Shown here: positions 1-10,819 of the stretch, one piece after another
How the letters are laid out: each line of letters opens with the position of its first letter
Numbering within the stretch: the first letter of the stretch is position 1
Source: Nitzschia sp. DOCU1
Lineage: Eukaryota; Bacillariophyta; Bacillariophyceae; Bacillariales; Bacillariaceae
DNA length: 64,000 bases
Direction of reading: 5' to 3'
NCBI GenBank assembly: GCA_951394045.1
Contig: OX595985.1
Coordinates: forward strand, 1,922,001-1,986,000
Notes under the pieces: generated by a model
What the model saw: the letters and a program-made list of their open reading frames with translations, nothing else
Databases searched by the model: none
Told to the model about the DNA's origin: nothing
Position numbers and translations under genes: made by a program

Positions 1-2725
1 TAGGTTTGTTGTCGTGGCCCACCGAATCGGCGGAGCTCTTTGCGATTATATAATGAACGAAACTGGAAGAGTCTTGGCTCGAACGACAGTTCAGCATGTG
101 GTGGAAGACGATTATAAAAATGAGGACACTCGGCGAAGGATCGACAGGTTTGATCAACGGTTAGAAGAAGCACTCAACGATGAGCATGATATTGACAGAA
201 ACGAGGAAGGTAAATTTGGGCAGCAAGATTTGTTTGCAGACGAAGTGGAAGATCACGAGGTCGTCGCCGCAGTGGAAGGCGAAGACATGCCTGGAATGGA
301 CGTTGAGGGTCACGATGCTGACTCCTTGGATACATACATTGGAGCAGAGTTTTTGCTACCTCAGGGGGACGATTATGTGCGAGGGACCGTCAAGAAAAGG
401 GCGAAGGGACCAGACGGTCGCCCAATAGGAAAGTATAATCCTAACCCTATCATGAACACACGGGAATACGAAGTCGAGTTCCCAGATGGGACAACAGCGG
501 AGTATACAGCGAATATCATTGCCGAAAACCTATTCTCACAGGTGGACGATGAGGGCCACCAATTCTTTTACTTAAAGGAAATCTTGGATCACAGGTCTGA
601 TGGACGAGCGATAAAGAAGGATAACGGATTTGTCGTCTCAAGAAATGGGAACCAGGTCCCAAAGATTACTACCGTGGGGTGGGATCTTTTGGTTGAATGG
701 AAGGACGGTGCGACAACTTGGGTCGCGCTAAAAGATTTGAAAGAAAGCAATCCGGTAGAGGTGGCAGAGTATGCCGTTGGAAATGGAATCGCCGAAGAAC
801 CCGCCTTCAAGTGGTGGGTTTCGGACGTGCTGCGAAAGCGCAACATTATCATTAAAAAGGTAAAGAGTCGGTATTGGAGGACTACCCACAAATTTGGCAT
901 TCGGCTACCGCACTCGGTCAAGGAGGCGCTAAAAATTGACGAAGAAACTGGAACGACACTCTGGTACGATGCAATCATGAAGGAAATGAAGAACGTGCGC
1001 CCAGCCTTTCAAAGAAAGGACGGTATTACTATCGAGGAGGCAAGGTCAGGCAAAACACTGGTGGGATATCAAGAGATCAAGTGCCATATGGTATTTGATG
1101 TTAAGATGGATGGGAACTTCACGAGAAAAGCCAGGCTTGTTGCCGGAGGGCATACGACAGAGACCCCGGCGTCTATAACCTATGCATCGGTGGTTTCCAG
1201 GGACAGCGTGCGAATTGCACTTTTGATGGCAGCGTTGAACAACCTGGACATACTCGCGGCTGATATAGGCAACGCATATTTGAACGCCGACTGCCGCGAG
1301 AAGATTTGGACAGTCGCAGGACCGGAATTTGGCAGCGACGAAGGCGCGGTGATGTTAATCATCAAGGCATTATACGGACTACGGTGAGAGAGGAAATGGG
1401 AACGCAGAACTTGTCTCGTATACTAACCATTTATGGTTTTATTAATAAGTTCGTCCGGAGCGGCATGGAGGAATATGCTAAGGACGAGTCTGATTGATTT
1501 GGGGTGGCGTGACTCGAAAGCGGACCCCGACGTTTATATCAGACCGCAAGTCAAGCCGGACGGGAGTGAATATTATGAATACCTGCTGGTTTATGTCGAC
1601 GACATCATGTGCATGTCGCACAAACCGCAGGAGACGATGAAGGCTATCGCAGGGTTGTACCGGTTAAAGAACGATGAAGTGGCACCGCCCCAGAGATATC
1701 TCGGGGCAAACATAGGCAAGTACCAATTACCGGATGGTCGTTGCGTTTGGGCGATCTCGGCCAACGATTATGTGAAGAGTGCGGTCAAGAATTTGCGCGA
1801 AACTCTGAAGTCGGAGGGCCGTGATCTGCCGATGAAGGATTCAGATCGGCCATTTCCAAAGAGTTATCGGCCGGAATTGGACACCAGTCCATTATTGGAC
1901 GACGACATGGCAACTCGTTTTATGCATTTGATAGGAGTATTGCGATGGGCGTGTGAGCTCGGAAGAATTGATATGCTTGCGGAGGTAGCGTCGTTGGCGA
2001 CTCACCTTTGTGCCCCACGCGTCGGACATCTCGAGACGGTTTACAAAATTTTCGCATATTTACAGAAACATGAACGATCGACAATGGTGTTCGATGACTT
2101 GTTGATTGATTTCGACGAGAGCTTGTTTGTTCCCGTTGATTGGAAGGACTTTTACGACGTCGATGGAGAAGAACTACCACCAAATATGCCGGTGCCGAAA
2201 GGAAATTCCGTTCGCATCGTCATTTATGTGGATGCCAATCATGCTGGTAACGTTGTGAATCGTCGGTCGCAATCCGGAGTTTTGATATTTGTGAACAATG
2301 CGCCAATCTTGTGGCTATCTAAGAAGCAGAACACGGTGGAAGCCGCGACGTTCGGAAGCGAGTTTAACGCGATGCGAGTTGCGGTGGAGATGAACAAGTC
2401 GTTGAGGTACAAGTTGCGGATGTTTGGAGTCCCAATCGACGGACCCAGCAACATTTTCTGCGACAACGAAAGTGTCGTCAAGAATACGTCATTACCTCAT
2501 TCGACGTTACAGAAGAAGCATCATTCGATTTCGTATCATTTCGTTCGCAAAGAGGCGGCAAGAGAAGCAATCAGAGTTGCGAAGATCGATGGGAAGTGCA
2601 ACCTGGCGGATCTATTTACCAAGACCACGATTCCAACGGATGACAGGAAGAAGTTACTTCAGGAGATATTATATTTCGGGAAGCCTAGGACAACGGATGA
2701 TAACAAGGGAAATGGGACGGCGTAG
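1..2725 (+). CDS. Copia-type (CoDi-like) retrotransposon pol, 5'-partial, with an intron
   Basis: Reads open from the window edge as the end of integrase, then reverse transcriptase and RNase H, to a TAG at 2723-2725. The proposed coding sequence is 1-1383 joined to 1450-2725. Visible landmarks are the linker ending KATTWVALKDLK-like text, FDVKMDGNFTRKARLVAGG and YASVVSRDSVR in RT, ALYGLR split from SSGAAWR, the active-site box YVDD at about 1594, and the RNase H core IVIYVDANHAG with SKKQNTVEAATFGSEF. The only break is a 66-nt insert with splice signals; removing it restores ALYGLRSSGAAWR exactly. The element's gag, protease and 5' LTR lie outside the window, and no 3' LTR could be assigned because no second copy is visible. 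Codons outside the insert show no stop or shift, so decay is slight. Strong similarity to the fragment at 15149-16162 in the RNase H region suggests the same lineage. Confidence 0.88.
1384..1449 (+). other. Probable spliceosomal intron within Copia reverse transcriptase
   Basis: Sixty-six bases with donor GTGAGA at 1384-1389, a consensus branch site TACTAAC at 1421-1427 and acceptor AATAAG ending at 1449, 22-23 nt after the branch A. In-frame reading of the insert hits TGA at 1385-1387. Splicing gives CG|T, an Arg codon, and recreates the universally conserved YGLR-SSG junction of Copia RT. The insert could instead be a decayed small insertion, but three correctly placed splice signals make chance unlikely. 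Confidence 0.8.
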
Positions 2726-3071
2726 GTTTCCGCAACGCGGCGGTACCTCCTGGCATTGCGTCGAATATAAACCAGGTACTATTACCCGATTCGAAGGTTG
2801 ATGGCTAGCTACTGTGAAGCTGCACCATCAAAGGGACTGTTCGAATATGGACGTGACTGTAAGTCAATCTAGTCAACCACACGCTAGATGCGCGACGGTC
2901 ATCGGAACAATGGAAAGCTGGATAGGTAAGCCGACAATGGCACAATTTAGTCTTGGTCTATCAAGGAAAGGTTGTCTTTAGCTTTACATCAGATTATCAT
3001 CATTAGGAAACAAGTAAGTCACAGGAAACTTTACACAAATTGTCTATGATATATGTACATGTATGATAGCT
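2726..3071. other. Intergenic interval between Copia pol and channel gene
   Basis: No gene is seen. It should contain the polypurine tract and 3' LTR of the Copia element ending at 2725, but without the second LTR the boundary cannot be placed. It also holds the 3' flank of the minus-strand channel gene. Confidence 0.4.
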
Positions 3072-6000
3072 CTAACCGATTTTCAGGTTGTGGCGTTGCT
3101 GAGCCACGGATCGGAAGAGGTCGCTTTTTTCCTCCGCGTCTTTCTCCAGGATCTCCTGGCTACCCGATGGCCTCGTTTCCACTTCCCTTTCAACAGACAG
3201 CATTCCATTGTTTAAGTTGCCACCGGACAGATCTACTGGAAGTGGTGGTGCATGGTATTCCATTCCCAACATCTTTTGCACCTCGTGGCAAAAGCTAATC
3301 AAGTTGCCTCTGCTATCCAAAATGGCCCCAACATTTTGCCTACGCAGGTGCGATTACCCTCTTACGTGAGAAGAACAAATAAAAAATGTACATCGAGCGA
3401 ACTTTCGAGTCACTTACCATGCTTCACGGTGTTGAACGACAACTTCAATCTTCATAAATCCTTGATCCGCAAAGACCCCCACCACGCGGAATGCGTTGAA
3501 CGCAAGCCATTCTCGCGGCCGCACCTTAAGGTACTCCTCAACTGCTCCCTTGAAAACCTCCAATGTTTCGTACTTAGTTTCAATAGGGACAACGAAGAAA
3601 ATAACAAAACGGGCATTGGGGCTACGGGCCCAGTTGATGATGCGACTGGACGCCAGGGACCCATTCGAGACACTTGCAGTCTCTTGAGTGGGGAGCCATG
3701 TCATCGTAGTCTCGAATAACGTCACGTGCTGCACCAGCCATCCTGTTGAACCGTCGATGTTGGTGACAGTTTCAGGATTGCTGACATGAATCAAATCTCC
3801 AATGCCGTACGGACGACGTACGAGAATGAAGAGCAGCCCTTCGAAATACTTGCTCGATGCACTGCCAATCACGAAGGCAAAAGCCAGGATGACACTACTC
3901 ATAGAAAGGAACAAGGACAATGGATCGCTGACACATGAACAGCAAAGTGCAAACGTTAGCGATTGGGGTGGCGTTCGTAGACATGGCTACCTGGATAACT
4001 TACAAGCCGAGCTGCGACATGATGATTGTAACGACAATTGTGTAAAATACGACGTTGACAATGTTCTCGAAGGCACGATCAATTTGCGAAGAGTTCTCAA
4101 TCGAAGCCTGCAAAAGACGGAATTCCTTGTACACAGCATCGATACTTTTGACAAAGTCAAGAATCGAGAGGCATCCGTCTCTGTCCGGCCGGAAGGTCTT
4201 GATCAAGTTCTTTGCCTTTCGTTGTTCGATTGTTCCATCGTTTTGTAAGGCAATCATTGCCAACGTTTCAAAGCGCACCACGCGTTCGTCACCAGTAGAC
4301 GCAAGCAAGAGGCGGTTGTAACATTCTTGAGCCGAGTCGATGCACGATTCTCGGGATTCCGCCGGACCAAAGGCGTATGAGAATGGGTAATCATTTCGAA
4401 TGAACGTGAGAGCATTGCGAAACTTTAACACCGAAGAGATCGAAATCTGGTTTTTCTGTGGAAGGAAGTCGCGGGCGGTTAACGATCGATTGTTGTGCTA
4501 TCGCGTGACCTCAAGAGTAGAAACGTACCAGTTTTGCCGCTTGACGGTCGGGCTCTTCCCAACGATCTATCAACTGCATGAGCTTATCTTTCTCAGATTT
4601 GGCCAAACTGCCAGTCAATGGATCTCTTTTGGCGGTATCTATCAGTTTCTCGGCCCCTAGGGTTTTCGCCGTCGTGAATGATGCACTATGATCATCGTCT
4701 TCCTCGTCGTACGAAAGCGTCATCCCTCTGATCGTTTGAATGTCATTGCTAATAAACAAAGGAGAAGCGAATCCCGTCAGCATCCAAGAAACAAAACAGT
4801 GGCCCAAACATGACTTCAACGTTGAACTTACGACACAGTATCTGACAACCCTTGCTTCTTGAATGAGTAGCTCTTGTAAATGCGTTTGGCCAAGAATCCA
4901 ACCTCACCAACAAGCACCATTTTGTCCATGACCTTGGCGAGTTGTTCACCGTAATGATCTGATGATATCCAACCAAACGTTAGGGCGTGGGCAGCTCAAT
5001 ATTTAAAACATCCCGAGATCTGTACTTACGGAAAGTTTGCCGTCCCAGGACAAGGCCGACCACAAAACGTTTCAAAGCCACAAAGATACTCACTGTAACA
5101 CCGATGAGCAATACTCGTTTGTTCCAGTCACTGGCAACGATGCCTCCACTGGGGTTTTCATTGTTGAAGAGCCCGACGACTTCCTGGAAGTACCCCCAGT
5201 GCTGAACGAATGCATTGCTGCCGTAGAGCATCCCAAAGTCGAGAATTGACCAGCAAAAGACGACGAACGGCCAACCTTTGGACTGCACAATCAGTAACGT
5301 CAGGAGTGGTCCCAGCAGTCGCAACATCCCTTTCGTACCAATGCACAGGAAGTCGATGATTACAACTTGCAGAAACAAAGCCAAGGAGAAGGTTACCACC
5401 TGACGCACAACGAATAACAGCCACCAAGAAGCAGACGCCTGCAATCCCGGTGATCCATCAGCTGACTTTCCCGTGGGTATATTGTCGGCAAAGTAGAATA
5501 GGATCGCGGCAACACCGATGAAGGGTACTATAAGGTACAAAAACATTCTCTTCATGTACGCCACAATGTGCTCACGGCGCGGTCTGAAGAATGTTCTCCA
5601 CACATCGAGGTCATCTTTGAGCTTGTCGGCGATAATACTGGAGCGTCGGTTCGGCCTTCGCCCCTTGTGTCGTCGATTGTGTTTACTGGGAGGCTCGCTC
5701 GGATCGCCAGGTGAAAAGTTGTCGTCATTATCCGCAGAGCTTGTATCCTTGGCATCTTCCGACGATGCTGGTTCCTCTGTTTCGTTTTCGTCGACCACAG
5801 GAAGAAGATAGGAGGAGGCGAGGGAGTCCAGACGAGTACGAGGGGGCATCGGATTGTCATGAGCCGCAATCATGGCAACAGTCTTTCCAAAGTGCTCTCC
5901 AGAGCTAACAGGGGACGATCCCTTCAACGAAGGGAACTCTCCAGAGCCGTCTTCATCTGAATCTTCCATGTTCCACATGGCAATTGTAAGTCCGGCCAGT

Positions 6001-6881
6001 CGGTCTTCGACACTCATCGTTTTGCGGTGGTTTCGTCCTCCAGTCTTAACGCTTCTCTGTCTAGTCAAAAGCGGCTTACTTTGCTGCTTGTTCAACGAAG
6101 ATCCTCTCGAGGAAGTTTCATCGTCATCCTGGGACGAGTCTTTCCTGATGCCCGAGTCTACTGAAAAATCATGCGCCACGGCATCAGGGACCCCACTCAA
6201 GATAGTAGACGTTTCCGACCGATTGCGTTCATGGGATGTCGCATTTTGCAGCTGATGTTCCTCCAGGGCCTTCAATATACTTGTTTCCGCCTCACTTTCG
6301 TACTTTCCCGTTCCAAGGAGATCATCAATAGTGAGCTTTCGTGTACTTTGCTGTCTGTTGCGGCCCAGTGCTCCAAGGTTTAAAGAAATGGCGCGGGAAC
6401 CCTTTAGAGACGGGCGACTAGCATGGGAACCCACGGATCCTTCCTCCAATGCTTCCATCAAGTTCGGCTGCATGACGGAATCACTGACAGGTTTGTGCAT
6501 CAAGGCCTCCTTGTCAAAGGAAACCGAACGATTGCGTTTGTGGAGCGGGTCTGGTCTCGGTAGTGGTGCCCTCGGTGGCAACATGCCCCCCTGCTGGGGC
6601 GGACTCATCGGACGAGAAGGAAACGAGGGGGACTTTGGAGACAATGAAGACTCTTCCCGTGGGGTGGGGTCAAAGAGATCCGACAGGTTGCTGGGGGTCG
6701 ATCTATGGCCGGCGCCACTTGTTGAATTACTGGCACGTAATGTGTCGTCATTTCTTTCCCCATGGTATGCGCCGGGATCGGCAGCACGCAACAAATTCAA
6801 GAAATTATGATCTCGTCCTCCAACAAATTTTACCGGGATCTCCTTCTGATCGATAGTCTTGGGATCTTCTTTATCTCCCAT
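3072..6881 (-). CDS. MscS-like mechanosensitive ion channel with EF-hand-like loop
   Basis: Six exons on the minus strand: 6881-5030, 4958-4832, 4748-4529, 4455-4004, 3927-3418 and 3339-3072. All junctions are GT-AG and phase-consistent, giving 1142 residues. Residues 1-450 are a disordered, Ser-rich, basic/acidic cytosolic region. Several hydrophobic spans follow (about 455-610). An EF-hand-like loop lies near residue 818 (PDRDGCLSILDF), followed by a pore-proximal span and the MscS beta-domain with RRPYGIGDLIHVS near 920. This order (N-terminal membrane helices, EF-hand, pore helix, MscS domain) is that of the eukaryotic MSL/MSY branch, which gates ions on membrane tension with Ca2+ input. 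The ATG at 6881 was chosen because the longer frame begins at TTG. The subcellular membrane cannot be told from sequence. The C-terminal exon adds an unremarkable hydrophilic tail. Confidence 0.88.
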
Positions 6882-7563
6882 GGTCAAACCTTCAACTTCC
6901 CCCTAAATAGGTAGAATGAATCATCGAGCTGGGATTTCCTGAGTTTGTGGCTCCAATGATGGAGGAAGTGTATCGGCGCGTGGTAGTGAGAAAACGAATG
7001 AAGCGAAGAACGCGATTGTGCCAGCGCACCGTTGGAAGAAGTACGCCAACCATGACGCAAGGGGATCCAGACGTAGGCATGCTTCTCATTGGTGGGTATC
7101 CACGTCTCGTCTTTCGCCTGGAATTCTTCTGTTGGGATCCTCGGAGATTTGCTCAAAGCGAGAAATCGGAGAACAGCGCCGTCTTCTTGCTACAATGATG
7201 TAGAGCTCGCCGGCACGTGTGATGTTAGTAAAATGGTAGAGGCTGTCGTTAGTTTACTCTATTTCGAGCGAAAGAATTCGAATTCGCAGAGCGCTACAGT
7301 AGGGCCTTCTACTGCTATCAGTAGCGAGAGGTTTGCCGCCATGGTATCTATTACTCAGCAGGAACAAGCTGGTGGTTGTAGGACGACGACTACTACCTAC
7401 TATGTCTTATGCAAGAAGAAATAGTATAGCAGCAAATAGTGGCTGTCTAAATGAAAAGCTACCTTGACCGCTCGAAAGCGAACGTAACGACAACTTTGTT
7501 GATTTATACTAAAACTTGATGAATCCCCCGCACCATTGGAAGAACAGCCGACGCCACGACGGT
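6882..7563. other. Upstream region of channel gene
   Basis: No convincing gene. It holds the promoter and 5' leader of the minus-strand channel gene and the ACGGT target site (7559-7563) of the adjacent LTR element. Short open frames on both strands lack ATG context or recognisable content. Confidence 0.4.
7559..7563 (+). repeat. Target-site duplication, left copy
   Basis: ACGGT directly before the left LTR, repeated as ACGGT at 14134-14138 directly after the right LTR. Five bases is the usual length for Copia-type integration. Confidence 0.93.
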
Positions 7564-7943
7564 TAGAAAACGGGATGCAGGAACGACGGAGTAGGTGAAC
7601 CCTTCGATCCGAAGGACTAGATGGACTAACTCACGTCATCTATTGAGTTATGGGTCCTAGTCGAAGGAAGCAAGGAAGTTCCAGATGGACGGTGGATAAG
7701 TGGACGGTGTTAGCTCTCTTTGGGATAAGGAGTGCGTCCGCTACGTCGGTGTGGGTTTGCTGTCGTCAGTTGGGGTCGACGTCAGTGCCAGCGCAAGGTC
7801 ATTTTGGGAATGACTGCTGGGTCGGGGTTATGGGACGGGGTAACGGGGACCTACGACAATGGTAGCACAATATCTTCTAACAATAATAGTGGTACTATTA
7901 CGTGGGAGATAGCCTCTTGATCGAGGCCTTATACAGTTTTCTA
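7564..7943 (+). repeat. Left long terminal repeat
   Basis: 380 bp, starting TAGAAAACGGG and ending CAGTTTTCTA, with about 99.5 percent identity to 13754-14133. Contains an ACGTGG core (TATTACGTGGGA, about 7896-7907), a possible bZIP/CRE-like site. No TATA box could be assigned with confidence. Confidence 0.96.
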
Positions 7944-7981
7944 GATTAACAGTCGCAACTGCTTCAGTTGCAACAGTTCTG

Positions 7982-10819
7982 ATGCCTGGAGGCGGAGGAA
8001 CTGGTCCTGGTCCCCCGAGTGGGACACAGCCCCCAACCCCGACAACGCGTTCGATGACCAAAGCGGTTTTTAATCGCGTTCTCAAGGATGTGTTGGGCAT
8101 GGAGGATGCCGATGGTCTCGTCAAGGCCCTTGATGGTCTCGGAGTCAGAGGAATGGGCGACTTGTTGGCCCTTACTGACCAACAAATCGATAATTTGACT
8201 TATGTGGACTCCGGTGCGACGATGACCGTTACGATCCCCCAGCGTATCCTCGTGAAAATTCTCAAGGCGTGGAATTATCACCTGATTACCACGAACCAGT
8301 TGAGGAAAGTGGATTGGTCGGATTCTGTCATGGTGAATGCTGATGAATGGGATATGTATCGCGTCGCGATTTACGATCCGGATGATGCATCGCCGAGAAA
8401 GCCGCCATCCTCGAATCCGAGTACTGTCAACCCCCCGACAGGCGCTCACTCTGCGACCACTTCCTCGAGAAGCGTTTCTCTCGCCCAGGAATTTCGTAAA
8501 GGTGTGAAACGTGACAAGTCACATTATACCGAGCTCAAGGATGAAAGCAATTGGGACGAGTGGAAGCGCGCCACTCTGTCAACTGCCGCATCACATGGCG
8601 TTGAGAACGTTTTTAATCCGACCTACAAGGCAAATAGCGCTGACGAATTCGGCCTATTCCTCGAGCAACAAAAGTTTGTGTACGATGTGCTTAACGCAAA
8701 ATTATTGACCTCTCAAGGCCAGTATTTGGTGAAGAAGTATGAGACAACTCGTGATGCGCAAATGGTCTGGAAGGAATACCTCGACCATACTGAATCGTCT
8801 ACCAAGGCTCTAATGGAGAGAAGACAGATTATGCAGAAGATTATGCATACTCGCCTTCCGTCTGACTTCAGAGGTAGCTTCTTGGTTTTCATCAACACTT
8901 GGTTGGATCATGTCCGTCGATTCGAAAGGCTCTCTCCTGTGTCAGCTCATATGACTGACGATCAAAAGAAAGACGCCCTCCAAGCTGTACTTTTCTATCA
9001 TCCTGAGTTTTCTCGGATTGATGACTACGATTTCTATCAGCAAGGCACGGGCATGCTGCCTAGTTCTTACGATCAGTACCTAGCGTCTGTGCAACGAATT
9101 GCAATGAAGCTGGACCAAGCGAAGACCGCCAGACGAGAAGAAAGCCGTGCGAGGAACGTCAATTTCTCGGAATTCGTTGAGGATAACGTTTATGACGACG
9201 GTTATGATTTTCAATCTGAGGACGACGATGGTCAAGATGACGGGTATCTAGTCAACATGACCAGAGCTGGAACTCGAGGTCGTTTCCAACCCAGGCGTCC
9301 GGCGGTGCCAAAAGAAACGTGGTACCAACTCAAGAAAGAAGATCAAGAAGCATGGGACAAATTGTCAGATGAGGCGAAACGCGCTATCTTGTTTGCGTAC
9401 AACAATGCAAATAAAGGAAGCCCTAATGTTAATAACAATAAGTCTGTTTCTCCTCGCCGTGTCAGTATGGCCAATCAAGAACCCGAGCCTGATGGTGATG
9501 ATGACCAACCGGGGACTACTGAGGACACAGTCGAGGAGTCTGCCGAAGATAACCTCGAATGGTTGATAAACCAGGCGACTGTGCGCAAGAGCTCCAATCC
9601 AATGGAGATCGCGAACATGATGTCGACAAGCTCCGCGAAGAAGGATAAGAGTTCTCGAAGGAAGCCTTCCTTGAAGGTTAATACTCAGGTCAACAGGCAT
9701 TGTATTAATTATGAGGTCTCGCGCGCCAACCGTACGAATCTTCCACGATCCATGTCGCTCGTAGACCGTGGAGCCAATGGTGGCATCGCCGGAGACAACG
9801 TGCGTGTTATCGCTACCACGGACCGACGTGTGAGTGTTTCCGGACTCGATAACCACGAGCTAACGGATCTGAAGATTGTTACTGCTGGCGGTGTTTGCCC
9901 TTCGAGGCGAGGCGAGGTGATTCTCATTCTCCATCAATATGCCCTGATTCCGGGGAGTTCGACGATTCATTCTTCGCATCAGCTAGAGCACTTCGGCCAC
10001 CGGGTAGATGATAGAGCGATCTCAGTTGGTGGAAGACAAGAGATCGAGACGGCTGATGGCCACGTTTTGCCATTAGACTTCCATCGTGGCCTCCCGTACC
10101 TGCCGATGCGTCCTTTCACAGATCAAGAATGGAGGGACCTACCGCATATCGTTTTCACTTCGGATGGCGATTGGGACCCAAGCCAATCGGATCTTAACCA
10201 GTCTGAAGATGATGCATGGTACCAAGGACCCCCTCCTCCCTTGCTGACCTATGACGAAGACGTTGATCTCCAAGAAGTGAATGAGACTGTCACTAGAAGT
10301 TCTCAGCGAGAGGAAAACCCAATCGACGAGCCGGTTGCCGTATCGGTTAATTGGTACTTATTAGCTGATCTCTCGTTCATGGAGACTGAACTTGTCAGTG
10401 ATGTTGACGAGTCCTATGACTTCAGGTATGAACCTGGCGTTTCGGACCTTCAAGTAGCGGTTCGGAGAATTCGTCCAGCCGACCGAGACTATTCTCAATT
10501 CCGGCGATTCTTCTTGAACGCGAGCGCCGAGCGTGTAGCCAAGACTTTCGAAGCTACCACTCAATATGCCCGTTCGGGGATCATTGAAGGACCTATCACG
10601 AACACTTTGCGGGCTGCGTTCCCTGCTCTGAATGTTCGTCGTAGGAATGAGCCAGTCGCTACGGATACGGTGTTTAGTGATACGCCGTCGATCAACGGGG
10701 GTTCTTTTGTGGCGTGGACACGAAGTTCTCCGACATCTATGGCCTCCAAACCGATGGTGATTTTATCAAAGTTCTCCAGGACAACATTCGCCGCCGGGGT
10801 GCCATGGACACACTTGTAA
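7982..10819 (+). CDS. Gag-protease-integrase (N-part) of Copia element
   Basis: 945 codons from ATG 7982, 38 bases after the left LTR. The N-terminal 550 residues are gag-like: an Asp/Glu-rich and basic alternation with the capsid-like block QGQYLVKKYETTRDAQMVWKEY, and no CCHC knuckle seen. A retropepsin-like site LVDRGANGGIAG has its Asp at residue 595. The pre-integrase region follows, with HQYA...HSSHQLEHFG. The frame then enters the integrase core, with the first catalytic Asp in TVFSDTP near 10677, and loses homology after GGSFVAW at about 10713, running on in the wrong frame to 10819. The rest of integrase is in the -1 frame from about 10714. The neighbouring pol frame therefore needs a -1 shift to be joined to this protein. 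Confidence 0.9.
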   Translation: MPGGGGTGPGPPSGTQPPTPTTRSMTKAVFNRVLKDVLGMEDADGLVKALDGLGVRGMGDLLALTDQQIDNLTYVDSGATMTVTIPQRILVKILKAWNYHLITTNQLRKVDWSDSVMVNADEWDMYRVAIYDPDDASPRKPPSSNPSTVNPPTGAHSATTSSRSVSLAQEFRKGVKRDKSHYTELKDESNWDEWKRATLSTAASHGVENVFNPTYKANSADEFGLFLEQQKFVYDVLNAKLLTSQGQYLVKKYETTRDAQMVWKEYLDHTESSTKALMERRQIMQKIMHTRLPSDFRGSFLVFINTWLDHVRRFERLSPVSAHMTDDQKKDALQAVLFYHPEFSRIDDYDFYQQGTGMLPSSYDQYLASVQRIAMKLDQAKTARREESRARNVNFSEFVEDNVYDDGYDFQSEDDDGQDDGYLVNMTRAGTRGRFQPRRPAVPKETWYQLKKEDQEAWDKLSDEAKRAILFAYNNANKGSPNVNNNKSVSPRRVSMANQEPEPDGDDDQPGTTEDTVEESAEDNLEWLINQATVRKSSNPMEIANMMSTSSAKKDKSSRRKPSLKVNTQVNRHCINYEVSRANRTNLPRSMSLVDRGANGGIAGDNVRVIATTDRRVSVSGLDNHELTDLKIVTAGGVCPSRRGEVILILHQYALIPGSSTIHSSHQLEHFGHRVDDRAISVGGRQEIETADGHVLPLDFHRGLPYLPMRPFTDQEWRDLPHIVFTSDGDWDPSQSDLNQSEDDAWYQGPPPPLLTYDEDVDLQEVNETVTRSSQREENPIDEPVAVSVNWYLLADLSFMETELVSDVDESYDFRYEPGVSDLQVAVRRIRPADRDYSQFRRFFLNASAERVAKTFEATTQYARSGIIEGPITNTLRAAFPALNVRRRNEPVATDTVFSDTPSINGGSFVAWTRSSPTSMASKPMVILSKFSRTTFAAGVPWTHL

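Noticed and set aside
10695..10702. Slippery heptamer for programmed -1 frameshifting
   Set aside because: Only five G residues precede T, so the in-frame X XXY YYZ pattern is broken by a C; kept only as a weak possibility in the findings.
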